DNA of 64,000 bases. It comes from Acinetobacter pittii. Lineage in GTDB: Bacteria; Pseudomonadota; Gammaproteobacteria; Pseudomonadales; Moraxellaceae. Under the pieces are notes generated by a model. That model had not been told where the DNA came from. It worked only from the letters and a program-made list of their open reading frames with translations, and ran no database searches. Below, piece by piece: positions 9,071 to 17,433 of the stretch. Both the position numbers and the translations under genes were made by a program. The stretch is taken from contig NZ_CP139249.1 in the NCBI RefSeq assembly GCF_034064985.1, positions 124,001 to 188,000 of the forward strand. The letters are read 5' to 3'. Position 1 is the first letter of the stretch, and every line of letters starts with the position of its first letter.

Positions 9071-9574
9071 TTAGGCGGTAATTTTTATAACCTGTTGAAA
9101 TTGAAAAACATCACAATTTGCTCCACCTCCAATTCGATCTACCACTGCAAAATCACTGGGTGCCTCGAAGGTAAGCAAAGGATGATGCCATGTGCCTGCC
9201 CGATAATTGATACTTTGCTTCCCATTTGAAACAAATGCACATAGCTTTGAAATTTCGGGAGTATTCTCGTCTAAAGCGGGCGCCACAATAATTAAAAACT
9301 TTTGTTGCTGTAATGGAATAAATGCTTGAGAACCTTTCGGATGGCGCTCTAGCATTGAAATTTCCAGAGGCAGCACACTAGCTTTAATATTACGGAAAAT
9401 ACTAATTCCTGCCTTTGCTTCACCTTCAATTTCAGTTTCAACAAGCGCATGGTAGCGCTCGGTATGGGCATCATTAATATGAAAAAAGTCATGCCCGTCA
9501 CAACAGATGACTTCTCCGAAAGGCTGGAAGTTTTCAATAGTTAAGGGCTGAATTTGAATATTACTCATCATCAT
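9071..9574 (-). CDS. allA: Ureidoglycolate lyase
   Basis: A 167-residue AllA-family enzyme that splits ureidoglycolate into glyoxylate and urea, the last step of the allantoin branch here. Family signs are LTIENFQPFGEVI at the start, AGTWHHPLLTF (active-site His pair) and the FAVVDRIGGGANCD strand near the end. Its ATG at 9574 overlaps the TGA of alc (ATGA), showing translational coupling. Two further in-frame ATG codons follow at once (MMM), so the exact start is uncertain by two residues. Confidence 0.92.
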   Translation of the reverse strand: MMMSNIQIQPLTIENFQPFGEVICCDGHDFFHINDAHTERYHALVETEIEGEAKAGISIFRNIKASVLPLEISMLERHPKGSQAFIPLQQQKFLIIVAPALDENTPEISKLCAFVSNGKQSINYRAGTWHHPLLTFEAPSDFAVVDRIGGGANCDVFQFQQVIKITA

Positions 9575-10581
9575 GACTTAGCAATTTTTCCCCATAAACG
9601 AACACGGCTAATACCACCATCCGGAATCATGTTAATACGAATATGCGAGATTTTTTCATGCTGTAAAATCTCATTCACATATTCATGAATATGGTCCATT
9701 TGCATCGGTTGGGCTTCGAGTAAGTAAGACCAAAACATACTTTGAGGAATTAACTGTGCATCGGTTGCATTTTCGAGGTAAACCGCCTGAATAGATACTT
9801 GGGCAGGGAAGTTCCCTTTAAAATGAGCTGTATCAATTTCAAGCTTTTCAATTTTTCCGCTTTTACCCAACGCAAGAATACACCAGTCATAACCCGGTGC
9901 ACGGCGGCGTTTGGTTTCCCATCCATCGCCCATATTGACTCCGCGGCCTGGGTTAATCAAATTACGCGGGTGTCCAAAGTGCGCATCGCTATAGGCAACT
10001 ACACGACCACCATTTTCGAGAGCCAATAAATCGAGAGCTTGTTGGCTGTCAGTTACCTGAATATGAACATCTCCATAGACACGCAAACGGGCAATACCAC
10101 CATCAGGGAAAATGTTGAGACGTATATGAGTGAAAAGTGCATCATTATTGACCATAAAAATATGATGCTGGCTTGGGCCTAGTTCAGTATTTCCTAAAAC
10201 ATCCTCCCATTTTGCCCCTGACAGGTCGCCATTTGGTGCATAACATGCTTCTAATGATGCAGATGCAGGATAATTTCCTGTAAAAAAGCTGGTATCAATA
10301 TCAAGTGCAGTGATTTTTCCACTTACACCTAACTTCACGATACACCAATCATAGCCTGCGTGACGTTTACGTCGCGTTTCCCATCCGTCCATCCATTTGC
10401 CGTTGTCATCAAATTTATCTTCAACAAAAATAGGTGCATCAAATTGCAGCATACGCTTTGCTTCTGCAAAGAAATCATCTGAACACTCAATGACTTGTGC
10501 ACCAATTCGGGCATCTGCCAAATTGGTTTTCGTATTCAAAATCTCAGGAAGTTCAAAAGCTGGAGCGTGCAATGTTGCCAT
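9571..10581 (-). CDS. alc: Allantoicase
   Basis: Hydrolyses allantoate to ureidoglycolate and urea. The protein consists of two similar jelly-roll halves, visible as the repeated motif GWETRRKRHAGYDWCIVKLG (first half) and GWETKRRRAPGYDWCILALG (second), each followed by an hDIDT/EIDTAxFxGNxP motif. I place the start at ATG 10581 (MATLHAPAFELPE, 336 residues) because this matches the family length; an in-frame ATG at 10623 would add 14 residues without a ribosome binding site. It is coupled to allA by a 4-base overlap and sits in the urate degradation cluster. Assignment is secure. Confidence 0.93.
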   Translation of the reverse strand: MATLHAPAFELPEILNTKTNLADARIGAQVIECSDDFFAEAKRMLQFDAPIFVEDKFDDNGKWMDGWETRRKRHAGYDWCIVKLGVSGKITALDIDTSFFTGNYPASASLEACYAPNGDLSGAKWEDVLGNTELGPSQHHIFMVNNDALFTHIRLNIFPDGGIARLRVYGDVHIQVTDSQQALDLLALENGGRVVAYSDAHFGHPRNLINPGRGVNMGDGWETKRRRAPGYDWCILALGKSGKIEKLEIDTAHFKGNFPAQVSIQAVYLENATDAQLIPQSMFWSYLLEAQPMQMDHIHEYVNEILQHEKISHIRINMIPDGGISRVRLWGKIAKS

Positions 10582-10750
10582 AGTGGAGTATCCGTATTTC
10601 TTGTTAAAAACATGATTTTTCATTTAAAACTGCGCTAACACGGAGCGTGCCGAAACGAGTTTTATACATAAATATATAAGCATGGTGCATGCCAGTTTTG
10701 TGGAAAAGCTAAATAAATTTTGAACGATGGCATGTTTTTAGCATAAGCAC

Positions 10751-10772
10751 CCTATAGGTGAATATCTATAGG
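10751..10772 (+). promoter_or_regulatory. Inverted repeat overlapping the ribosome binding site of hpxO
   Basis: Arms CCTATAG (10751-10757) and CTATAGG (10766-10772) with an 8-base spacer. The right arm runs into the AGGAGAG ribosome binding site of the urate hydroxylase gene. It could be an operator for a regulator or an RNA hairpin that masks the site; the sequence cannot decide. Confidence 0.4.
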
Positions 10773-10780
10773 AGAGTGTT

Positions 10781-11938
10781 ATGAATGTGGTGATTATTGG
10801 TGCAGGAATGGGAGGTCTAACCACAGGCATTGCATTAAAGAAATTTGGTCACCAAGTTCGCATTTTTGAGCAAACTGAAAAAATTCTTCCTGTCGGCGCG
10901 GCAATTTCGCTGTGGTCGAATGGTGTGAAATGTCTGAACTATCTGGGATTAACTGACAAAATCGCCAAACTTGGTGGACAAATGGATGATTTGGCCTATG
11001 TGGACGGTCTAACTGGAGATGTGATGACACAATTCAGTTTACTGCCATTAATTGAAGAAGTGGGCCAAAGACCTTATCCAGTTGCACGTGCTGATTTACA
11101 AAATATGTTGATGGATGAATTTGGTCGTGATCAGATTTATCTAGGCAAAAAAATGGTCAGCCTTGAGGACAAAGCTGATTATGTCGAGGTTCATTTTGCA
11201 GATGGTAGCTCGACGCAGGCCGATCTATTAATTGGGGCGGATGGCACTCATTCACTTACACGAACCTATGTGTTGGGGCAGCAAGTACAGCGTCGTTACG
11301 CAGGTTATGTAAATTGGAATGGTTTGGTTGAGATCTCTGAAGATTTGGCTCCGGCACAGCAATGGACGACTTATGTGGGTGAAGGCAAGCGTGCCTCCCT
11401 AATGCCAGTTGCAGATGGAAAGTTCTATTTCTTTTTAGATGTCCCTTTACCAGCAGGGTTAGATAATAATCGAGATGAATATAAAAAACTTTTAAAACAA
11501 TATTTTGTTGATTGGTGCCAACCCGTACAGCAGCTTATTGAACGCTTAGACCCGCAAAAGACCAATCGGGTAGAAATACATGATATTGAACCGTTCACTC
11601 AATTTTATAAAGGTCGCGTGGTGATTTTGGGTGATGCTGCGCACAGCACGACACCTGATATTGGACAAGGCGGTTGCCAAGCGATGGAGGATGCGATTTA
11701 TTTAGCGCGTTCTCTGCAAATTAATACTTTGGGGCTAGAGGATGCTTTACGACGTTATCAAAACAAGCGCAATGAACGTGCCAATGAGTTGGTGCTTCGT
11801 GCACGCAAACGTTGTGATGTGACACATATGAAAGATGAAGCCGTTACACAAGCGTGGTATGCAGAATTACGCCGTGAACAAGGCGGACATATTATGCAGG
11901 GGATTATTAGCAATATTGTAGGTAATCCACTTGATTAA
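10781..11938 (+). CDS. hpxO: FAD-dependent urate hydroxylase
   Basis: A 385-residue flavoprotein monooxygenase that converts urate to 5-hydroxyisourate using NADH and oxygen, replacing the cofactor-free uricase. It shows the Rossmann FAD motif [17 protein letters not shown] at the N-terminus, a RADLQNML segment, the DG motif [12 protein letters not shown] and the late FAD-binding [22 protein letters not shown]. Length and motifs match Klebsiella HpxO. The start ATG 10781 has a strong AGGAGAG site. It is transcribed divergently from alc-allA, and the other urate genes face it from downstream, so three transcripts probably share one inducing signal. Confidence 0.93.
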   Translation: MNVVIIGAGMGGLTTGIALKKFGHQVRIFEQTEKILPVGAAISLWSNGVKCLNYLGLTDKIAKLGGQMDDLAYVDGLTGDVMTQFSLLPLIEEVGQRPYPVARADLQNMLMDEFGRDQIYLGKKMVSLEDKADYVEVHFADGSSTQADLLIGADGTHSLTRTYVLGQQVQRRYAGYVNWNGLVEISEDLAPAQQWTTYVGEGKRASLMPVADGKFYFFLDVPLPAGLDNNRDEYKKLLKQYFVDWCQPVQQLIERLDPQKTNRVEIHDIEPFTQFYKGRVVILGDAAHSTTPDIGQGGCQAMEDAIYLARSLQINTLGLEDALRRYQNKRNERANELVLRARKRCDVTHMKDEAVTQAWYAELRREQGGHIMQGIISNIVGNPLD

Positions 11939-11943
11939 AAACA

Positions 11944-11973
11944 AAAACAGCAAGGAATTTTCCTTGCTGTTTT
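11944..11973. terminator. Rho-independent terminator after hpxO
   Basis: A 12-bp perfect stem AAAACAGCAAGG/CCTTGCTGTTTT (with an extra AA/TT step) and a short loop. It is bidirectional and separates hpxO from the convergent channel gene. Confidence 0.85.
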
Positions 11974-11991
11974 ATCTTCTAAATAAAAATT

Positions 11992-12717
11992 TTAGAAGTG
12001 GTATTTAACCAATGCACTAACGTTATTTTCGTCGGCACCTTTAATACCAAATTTGTTATTCCACACTGAGTGCTCGATACCGAGGTATAAACGCGTATCA
12101 GGAGAAATGTGTTTACCTACATTCCATTTCCATTGAGTTGTCCAGTTCAACTCGCTTGCATGGTCATCTTCAGCGGTTGACCAGTCAAGGAAACCATCTA
12201 CCAAGAAATCTTCAGATCCTAATTTTAATGGAATGCCGTAAACGAATGTCATTTGATAATCGTCGTCAGTTTTCTCATTATTTGCACGGTAGAAGTTTAA
12301 ATTCGCATATTGGAAATATGGGATATCTAAATCAACTGCAAAACCATACAAGAAATTGTCGAAGTTATTGCCGTTTTGAGAGTTACTCTCCCAAGTCGTA
12401 CTAATCAACACATCTTTTACTGGGCCATATGCCAGTTTTTTACCAGACACTTCACCTAAGCTTAAACGTGGTGATAACTCAAAATAAGTACTTTTATAGT
12501 CATCTTCGCCACGCATGCGGTCTAAGAAAAAGAATACATCAGCGTATTTAACTTTCGCTGCATATTCCAAAGTAATCGTGGTTTCTTTGTCATCTACAAC
12601 TTCATAGTTTTCACCATAAAGTCCAGTCACACTAAAATCTTGCCAGATTGGTTTTGCCTGAACCATGGCAGTTGCAGATAACAAGGTACAAGTCGCCGCA
12701 AGTTGCTTTAATTGCAT
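11992..12717 (-). CDS. Outer-membrane channel of the OmpK/Tsx nucleoside-specific family
   Basis: A 241-residue precursor with a signal peptide (MQLKQLAATCTLLSATAMVQA, cleavage after VQA) and a mature part of amphipathic strands ending in the aromatic C-terminal signature VKYHF that BAM recognises. Phrases such as WQDFSVTGLYG and NFDNFLYGFAVDLDIPYFQYANLNFYR are typical of the Tsx/OmpK (nucleoside-specific channel) family. It lies between hpxO and the purine permease gene, so passage of purines, allantoin or related nitrogen compounds across the outer membrane is likely, but the substrate is inferred from context. It is probably transcribed separately from the permease, because a terminator lies between them. 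Confidence 0.85.
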   Translation of the reverse strand: MQLKQLAATCTLLSATAMVQAKPIWQDFSVTGLYGENYEVVDDKETTITLEYAAKVKYADVFFFLDRMRGEDDYKSTYFELSPRLSLGEVSGKKLAYGPVKDVLISTTWESNSQNGNNFDNFLYGFAVDLDIPYFQYANLNFYRANNEKTDDDYQMTFVYGIPLKLGSEDFLVDGFLDWSTAEDDHASELNWTTQWKWNVGKHISPDTRLYLGIEHSVWNNKFGIKGADENNVSALVKYHF

Positions 12718-12797
12718 TTAAATGATCTCCCCCCAAATAAAGCACGCTAAGGATACAGGGTCTTAAGCAAAAATGAAGCCAAATTTGATCAACGGTT

Positions 12798-12822
12798 AAA
12801 AAAAAGCCCACCGAAGTGGGGC
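12798..12822 (-). terminator. Terminator of the permease operon
   Basis: On the minus strand GCCCCAC-TTCG-GTGGGC followed by eight T. The stem has one bulged base and a TTCG tetraloop. It ends the puuE-uraD-uraH-permease transcript. Confidence 0.8.
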
Positions 12823-12838
12823 GCTAAAAAGTAAATCT

Positions 12839-14206
12839 TTAATGAGTATTTCTTGTGTTTATTGTTTGGCTCAAATGCGGGGTACGCGAGCTACGAAATG
12901 AAGGTAAATGATTAAATAATAAATTCAATAAGATAGCAAAGATACAAGTTGAACTAATGCCCGAATGGAACAAAGTTTGTACCCAAACAGGGAAATGAGC
13001 ATAAAACTCATGGTTAATAATTGGGATCATCCCAGCTGATAAAGCGGTTGCGACAATAATTAAATTTTTCTGATCGTTATAATCTATTTTTGCCAAAGTG
13101 CGGATTCCACTCGCTGCAACCGACCCAAACAAGACCAAACCTGCACCACCAAGTACGGGCATTGGAATCGCTGCAATCAAACGACCCATAACAGGTAGTA
13201 GGCCTAAAATAATAAGAATCACACCACCTGCTGCGACTACAAAGCGGCTTTTGATGCCTGTAATCGCAACCAGTCCAACATTTTGGGCAAAAGCACTTTG
13301 CATGAAAGAGCCAAAGATAGGCGCAAAAGCACTCGAAAACATATCGGCACGTACGCCATTGGCGATTCGTTTAGAATCGACTTCAGTTCCTACAATGTCT
13401 CCGACAGCAATAATATCGGCTGTGGTTTCCGTCATAATCACTAAGGTAACGATTAGCATCGATAAAATTGCACTGAGCTCGAAAGTCGGTAAACCAAATG
13501 CAAATAAGTGTGGAAATTGAAGCCATGCGCCTGAACTCACTTGACTAAAATCACCAAAACCCATGAAGTAGGCGAGGGTGGTACCAGCCACAATAGCCAA
13601 CAAAATTGATAAACGACGAATACTTGCTTGCGGCAGCATATTTAGAACGATCACAATGCCTAAGGTCAGTAAGGCCAAAGAGATATTTTCTACGCTACCC
13701 CAGTCGGGCGCTTTGTTGTTGCCACCCATCATCCAGCGAATCGCAACAGGCAACAAAGAAAGACCAATAATCGTGATAACGCATCCTGTCACAACAGGTG
13801 GGAAAAACCGAATAATTTTTGAAAAGTAAGGTGCAAGGCATAGTCCAATTAGAGAGGCTGCAATGACCGCGCCGTAGACAGCAGGCAAACCACCGCCTGT
13901 AGTGATAATGGCAACCATGGTCGCCACACCTGCAAAGGATACCCCCTGAACTAAAGGTAACTTTGCCCCTAGATATTTGGTTCCGATTGTTTGAATCAGT
14001 GTTGCCAATCCACCTACAAATAGGGCTGCTGCGATTAACATTCCGACTTGTGCTGAGCTTAATCCTGCCGCTGTTCCAATAATGAGGGGCGGAGCCACAA
14101 TGCCACCATACATGGTAAGCACATGCTGCAAACCGTAAGCAAAACTTTTGGAAATTCCTAAATATTCATGCTCTGGAGAAATCGCATTTTTTTGCTGATG
14201 ATTCAT
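12839..14206 (-). CDS. NCS2-family nucleobase permease, probable urate/xanthine transporter
   Basis: A 455-residue polytopic membrane protein with about 12-14 hydrophobic segments. NCS2 signs are LQHVLTMYGGIVAPPLIIG at the N-terminus, the conserved QSAFAQNVGLVAITGIKSRFV loop in the middle and PMPVLGGAGLVLFGSVAASG. This family (UacT, XanQ, PucJ/K) moves purines with protons or sodium across the inner membrane. As the last gene behind puuE-uraD-uraH it most likely imports urate or xanthine for the pathway encoded around it; UacT would be a reasonable name, but specificity cannot be proved from sequence. The gap to uraH is only 24 bases. Confidence 0.9.
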   Translation of the reverse strand: MNHQQKNAISPEHEYLGISKSFAYGLQHVLTMYGGIVAPPLIIGTAAGLSSAQVGMLIAAALFVGGLATLIQTIGTKYLGAKLPLVQGVSFAGVATMVAIITTGGGLPAVYGAVIAASLIGLCLAPYFSKIIRFFPPVVTGCVITIIGLSLLPVAIRWMMGGNNKAPDWGSVENISLALLTLGIVIVLNMLPQASIRRLSILLAIVAGTTLAYFMGFGDFSQVSSGAWLQFPHLFAFGLPTFELSAILSMLIVTLVIMTETTADIIAVGDIVGTEVDSKRIANGVRADMFSSAFAPIFGSFMQSAFAQNVGLVAITGIKSRFVVAAGGVILIILGLLPVMGRLIAAIPMPVLGGAGLVLFGSVAASGIRTLAKIDYNDQKNLIIVATALSAGMIPIINHEFYAHFPVWVQTLFHSGISSTCIFAILLNLLFNHLPSFRSSRTPHLSQTINTRNTH

Positions 14207-14230
14207 ATTTTTCTCCTATTTATATTTGAG

Positions 14231-14554
14231 TTAGCTGCCGCGATAAGTGGAGTAAGCAAATGGGCTGATCAGTAATGGAATGTGATAATGCTGATTGGGG
14301 TCTTCTATAAAAAATTGGATACAAACACGCGGGAAAAAAGTTTTGACTTGCTGCGATGAAAAATAAGGCGCAATTTCAAATTCAAGTTGATAAGCACCTT
14401 CTGCAAAGTCTGTTATTCCAAAATCACTCACTCGACCATCTTGATTGGTGGTTGCTGTCGCTATCAGCTCATGGGTTGCTGCATGAAACAACTTCACTTC
14501 TACGTCTGCAGCCGGTTTACCTAAATTCGTATCTAAAATATGAGTGCTGATCAT
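14231..14554 (-). CDS. uraH: 5-hydroxyisourate hydrolase
   Basis: A 107-residue transthyretin-like enzyme that opens 5-hydroxyisourate to OHCU. Diagnostic are the N-terminal ISTHILDTNLGKPA (active-site His) and the C-terminal YRGS tetrapeptide, which distinguishes hydrolases from transthyretin; the HYHIPLLISPFAYSTYRGS end is complete. The ATG overlaps the uraD stop as ATGA, showing coupled translation. Confidence 0.95.
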   Translation of the reverse strand: MISTHILDTNLGKPAADVEVKLFHAATHELIATATTNQDGRVSDFGITDFAEGAYQLEFEIAPYFSSQQVKTFFPRVCIQFFIEDPNQHYHIPLLISPFAYSTYRGS

Positions 14555-15054
14555 GCTTGTATTTCCTGAGATAGACGTAATAGAGCAATCGCTGCGAGTT
14601 GCTCATGTACAATTGTTTTTTCGATAGCCAAGTCGTTTTTTAGTCGTTCATGTAGCTTTTTTAAAATTTCATCGCTACTGAGGCCTGCCGCTTTAATTAA
14701 AAAAATAAAGCCAAACTTTTGTTCATAATCAAGATTACCTTGCAGCAGAGCTTGTTGGGTTTGTTCATCTAAAGAAATGCCAGCTTGTTCCTGATTTGAA
14801 AAATCTTGCTCTTTTGCATTGAGTTGTTTTTTAGCTTGGCGTTCACCAATTTTTGGATGGGTGGCTAATGCCGCTAGTATCTCTTGCCATGACCACATTT
14901 GACTTAACTGTTCTGCATATTCCAAAAGAGATGCTTTTGTTGAATAGGGACGATTTGAGATGATTTTTTCGGCCCATGCTTGAATGTGGACACAGTTTTT
15001 TAACAAAGTCTTGAGCTGTTCTGGTGAGGCTTGATTAAACTCGGCTAAAAACAC
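14551..15054 (-). CDS. uraD: OHCU decarboxylase (2-oxo-4-hydroxy-4-carboxy-5-ureidoimidazoline decarboxylase)
   Basis: Converts OHCU to S-allantoin. The helical family shows AEFNQASPEQLKTLLKNC at the start, RPYSTKASLLEYAEQLS and the conserved THPKIGERQ segment. I choose GTG 15054 (VFLAEFNQ, 167 residues) because TAGGAATAACA precedes it with ideal spacing and the product then has the usual family length; the longer frame to 15108 (MALLLLKLYIKT) lacks such a site. It is coupled to uraH by a 4-base overlap. Confidence 0.92.
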   Translation of the reverse strand: MFLAEFNQASPEQLKTLLKNCVHIQAWAEKIISNRPYSTKASLLEYAEQLSQMWSWQEILAALATHPKIGERQAKKQLNAKEQDFSNQEQAGISLDEQTQQALLQGNLDYEQKFGFIFLIKAAGLSSDEILKKLHERLKNDLAIEKTIVHEQLAAIALLRLSQEIQA

Positions 15055-15153
15055 TGTTATTCCTAAACTCGTTGTCTTGATATAAAGTTTTAGCAATAAC
15101 AGTGCCAATAGCGAGTTTTAATTCGCTTAAGGATTTTGAAAATTAAAAATCAA

Positions 15154-16119
15154 TTATTTAGTTATGTGATTTTTATACCAATGTTCGGCAATATCCTGAC
15201 GACGACATACCCACACTCGATCATGCATTTGGATATAGTCGAGAAACTTTTGTAGTGCTTTAAAACGGCCTGGACGCCCTAAAATACGGCAATGCATTCC
15301 AATTGACATCATTTTTGGTGCAGTTTCTCCTTCGGCATACAACACATCAAAACTATCTTTTAAATATTGAAAAAACTGTTCTGAGCTATTAAATCCACCC
15401 GGTGAGCAGAATTTCATGTCGTTACATTCCAAAGTATAAGGAATAATCAGATGAGGGCGTGATGCACCACCAGCATCGGTGAGCGTTGTCCAAAAAGGCA
15501 GGTCATCACCATAATAATCAGAGTCATATTGAATTTGCGGAAACTCTGCGAGTAACTGACGTGTATTGGGACTGTCACGTCCGGTGTACCAACCTATCAC
15601 TTTATTTTCAAATAAGTTTTCTAAAACAGATAAGGCTTGTTCCATATGCTGTTTTTCGACTTCAATATCGGTATCTTGATAGTGAAGCCAGCGGTAGCCA
15701 TGAGAAACCACGTCATAATCAGCTTGTTTAATCGCTTCTACAATATAAGGGTTGCGGGCAAGCGCCATTGCCACTCCAAAAATGGTCATTGGAAGTTTGC
15801 GCTTTTGGAACTCATTATGAATGCGCCAAAAACCAGCACGTGAACCATATTCGTACATCGAGTCCATCGACATATGTTTGGCTGGGTAACTTGCAGCGCC
15901 AATAATCTCTGATAAAAACTGTTCTGAACCATCATCGCCGTGCTCAATATGTTTTTCGCCACCTTCTTCATAATTAAGAACAAATTGCACAGCAACCTTG
16001 GCATTATTAGGCCATTTAACCTGTGGAGGTTGTCCGTGATAACCGATCAAATCACGTGAATAAGGAGACTTTTGAATTTGCTCAATGAGCTCGGCTCCAG
16101 ATAGATAAGATTTGGACAC
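15154..16119 (-). CDS. puuE: PuuE-type allantoinase (polysaccharide-deacetylase fold)
   Basis: Opens allantoin to allantoate. The 321-residue product belongs to the cofactor-sparing PuuE family rather than the amidohydrolase AllB: GYHGQPPQVKWPNNAKVAVQ, FVLNYEEGGE, MYEYGSRAGFWR, SHGYRWLHYQ and GWYTGRDSPNTRQLL are all typical. The start is taken as GTG 16119 (VSKSYLSGAEL) because AGGAG lies 7 bases upstream; an in-frame ATG at 16173 would add 18 residues with no site. It is first in the puuE-uraD-uraH-permease transcript. Confidence 0.93.
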   Translation of the reverse strand: MSKSYLSGAELIEQIQKSPYSRDLIGYHGQPPQVKWPNNAKVAVQFVLNYEEGGEKHIEHGDDGSEQFLSEIIGAASYPAKHMSMDSMYEYGSRAGFWRIHNEFQKRKLPMTIFGVAMALARNPYIVEAIKQADYDVVSHGYRWLHYQDTDIEVEKQHMEQALSVLENLFENKVIGWYTGRDSPNTRQLLAEFPQIQYDSDYYGDDLPFWTTLTDAGGASRPHLIIPYTLECNDMKFCSPGGFNSSEQFFQYLKDSFDVLYAEGETAPKMMSIGMHCRILGRPGRFKALQKFLDYIQMHDRVWVCRRQDIAEHWYKNHITK

Positions 16120-16371
16120 GATTGCTCTCCTTTTGTTCAATTTTTCATAAAAATTTAAAAAATCAGCTTGCATATTTTTATAGATGGACTGATATTGAAG
16201 ATATGAAGATCTTCAAAATAAATTAAAACCAGTACGTTTAAGTCAGGAGATAACAAACCATTACACCATCAAAATGTACAATTGAAGTCAGTTCATGCAT
16301 GCTTAAAACATGCCAACATAAAAAAGTTTTGCATAGAAAAGATCCACAGTAAGAAAGAGAGGATGGTATTT

Positions 16372-16722
16372 ATGAATATTGAAATCCGCACAGATAAAAA
16401 CATCCATAACAGTGAACGTTTAATTACTTATGTACGTGCAGAACTTACTCAAGAATTCCAACGTCATAGCGAACGTATTACGCATTTTTCGGTTCATTTT
16501 AGTGATGAAAATGGGGACAAAGGTGGTGACAAAGATATCCACTGTATGATTGAAGCGCGTCCTTCAGGTTTGAAACCAGTTGCAGTGCACCATAAAGCAG
16601 GAAATATTGATGCCTCTATTCATGGCGCGATTGAAAAATTAAAACGTAGCCTTGAACATACTTTTGAGAAAAAAGAACACCCGAGAGGTGGACAACCAGA
16701 ATTCATTGATGATGAAGTCTAA
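16372..16722 (+). CDS. HPF/RaiA-family ribosome-associated protein
   Basis: A 116-residue protein with the beta-alpha-beta layout of the HPF/RaiA (sigma-54 modulation) fold: MNIEIRTDKNIHNSERLITYVRAEL, then FSVHFSDENGDKGGDKDIHCMIEARPSG and a C-terminal helix AIEKLKRSLEHTFEKK. The family binds in the decoding region of 30S subunits and promotes dormancy or dimer formation. This is a divergent member, smaller than long-form HPF, and its exact role is not evident. ATG 16372 is preferred over the upstream in-frame starts because of the GAGAGGA site and family alignment. A terminator follows. Confidence 0.8.
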   Translation: MNIEIRTDKNIHNSERLITYVRAELTQEFQRHSERITHFSVHFSDENGDKGGDKDIHCMIEARPSGLKPVAVHHKAGNIDASIHGAIEKLKRSLEHTFEKKEHPRGGQPEFIDDEV

Positions 16723-16733
16723 TTGAAAACGCT

Positions 16734-16757
16734 AAAAAGCCCTTCGGGGCTTTTTTT
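16734..16757 (+). terminator. Terminator after the HPF-like gene
   Basis: AAAAAGCCC-TTCG-GGGC followed by seven T, a stable UUCG tetraloop hairpin. Confidence 0.9.
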
Positions 16758-16875
16758 ATATTTGATAAAAATAAAACTATTCACAACATTAGGTTTGCAA
16801 TGCGATGCAATCAACCTCTAAAATCTTCAGATGAGATTAGGCATAATAGTCCTAATATATTTTTGAGAGATGGTC

Positions 16876-17421
16876 ATGTTAACCACCCAGCAGCAAGCTT
16901 TAATTAAAGCCATAGAAGAATTAGAACTCGCGCAAGTGCAAAAATTACTTGCTGACGGGCTTGATCCGAACTTTATTGATCCAGAACAAGGACCACCTGT
17001 ATCAATCATTTGTGACGGAATTTTCAAATGGTGGGAAGATGTATCAGAAGCTTATGAAGCGGGTACACCGTTATCAAAAGAAGAAAAGCAACAAAGATTA
17101 CAAGTTTATCTCGATATTCTTGAAGCTTTAATTCAAGCCAAAGCCAACGTACACCTTTGGGATGCAGAAGAGTTTTATGGTCCTTTATGGGATGCAGCAA
17201 GCTCGGCATGTGCTCCAGCCGTTCAACGTTTACTCGATGAAAAAGTTGACCCAAACACACGTGATGAAGAGGGTCTCACTATTTTATCTTCAATCAGTCA
17301 GTTATTCTTTGATTGTGACTTTGATGAAATAGATTGGTCAGAAGCGCTTCAAGAAGAGCGTGAAACACTCGAGTTATTGCGCCAACATGGGGCAAAAATG
17401 TCAAAAGAACTAACTACTTGA
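16876..17421 (+). CDS. Ankyrin-repeat protein
   Basis: A 181-residue soluble protein with ankyrin-like repeats: ALIKAIEELELAQVQKLLADGLDPNFIDPEQGPPVSII (about 7-45), LDILEALIQAKANVHLWD (about 75-92), APAVQRLLDEKVDPNTRDEEGLTIL (about 110-135) and ETLELLRQHGAKMS at the end. Such proteins mediate protein contacts; no partner is evident. GAGAG lies 6-7 bases before ATG 16876; ATG 16870 is in frame and possible. The next gene begins within a few bases of the stop, so the two may form an operon. Confidence 0.8.
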   Translation: MLTTQQQALIKAIEELELAQVQKLLADGLDPNFIDPEQGPPVSIICDGIFKWWEDVSEAYEAGTPLSKEEKQQRLQVYLDILEALIQAKANVHLWDAEEFYGPLWDAASSACAPAVQRLLDEKVDPNTRDEEGLTILSSISQLFFDCDFDEIDWSEALQEERETLELLRQHGAKMSKELTT

Positions 17422-17433
17422 ATGGATAATAGA

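Noticed and set aside
13098..13520. 140-residue frame on the + strand inside the permease gene
   Set aside because: It lies entirely antisense to a clear NCS2 permease; its Pro/Thr/Ile-rich sequence is a by-product of the hydrophobic codons.
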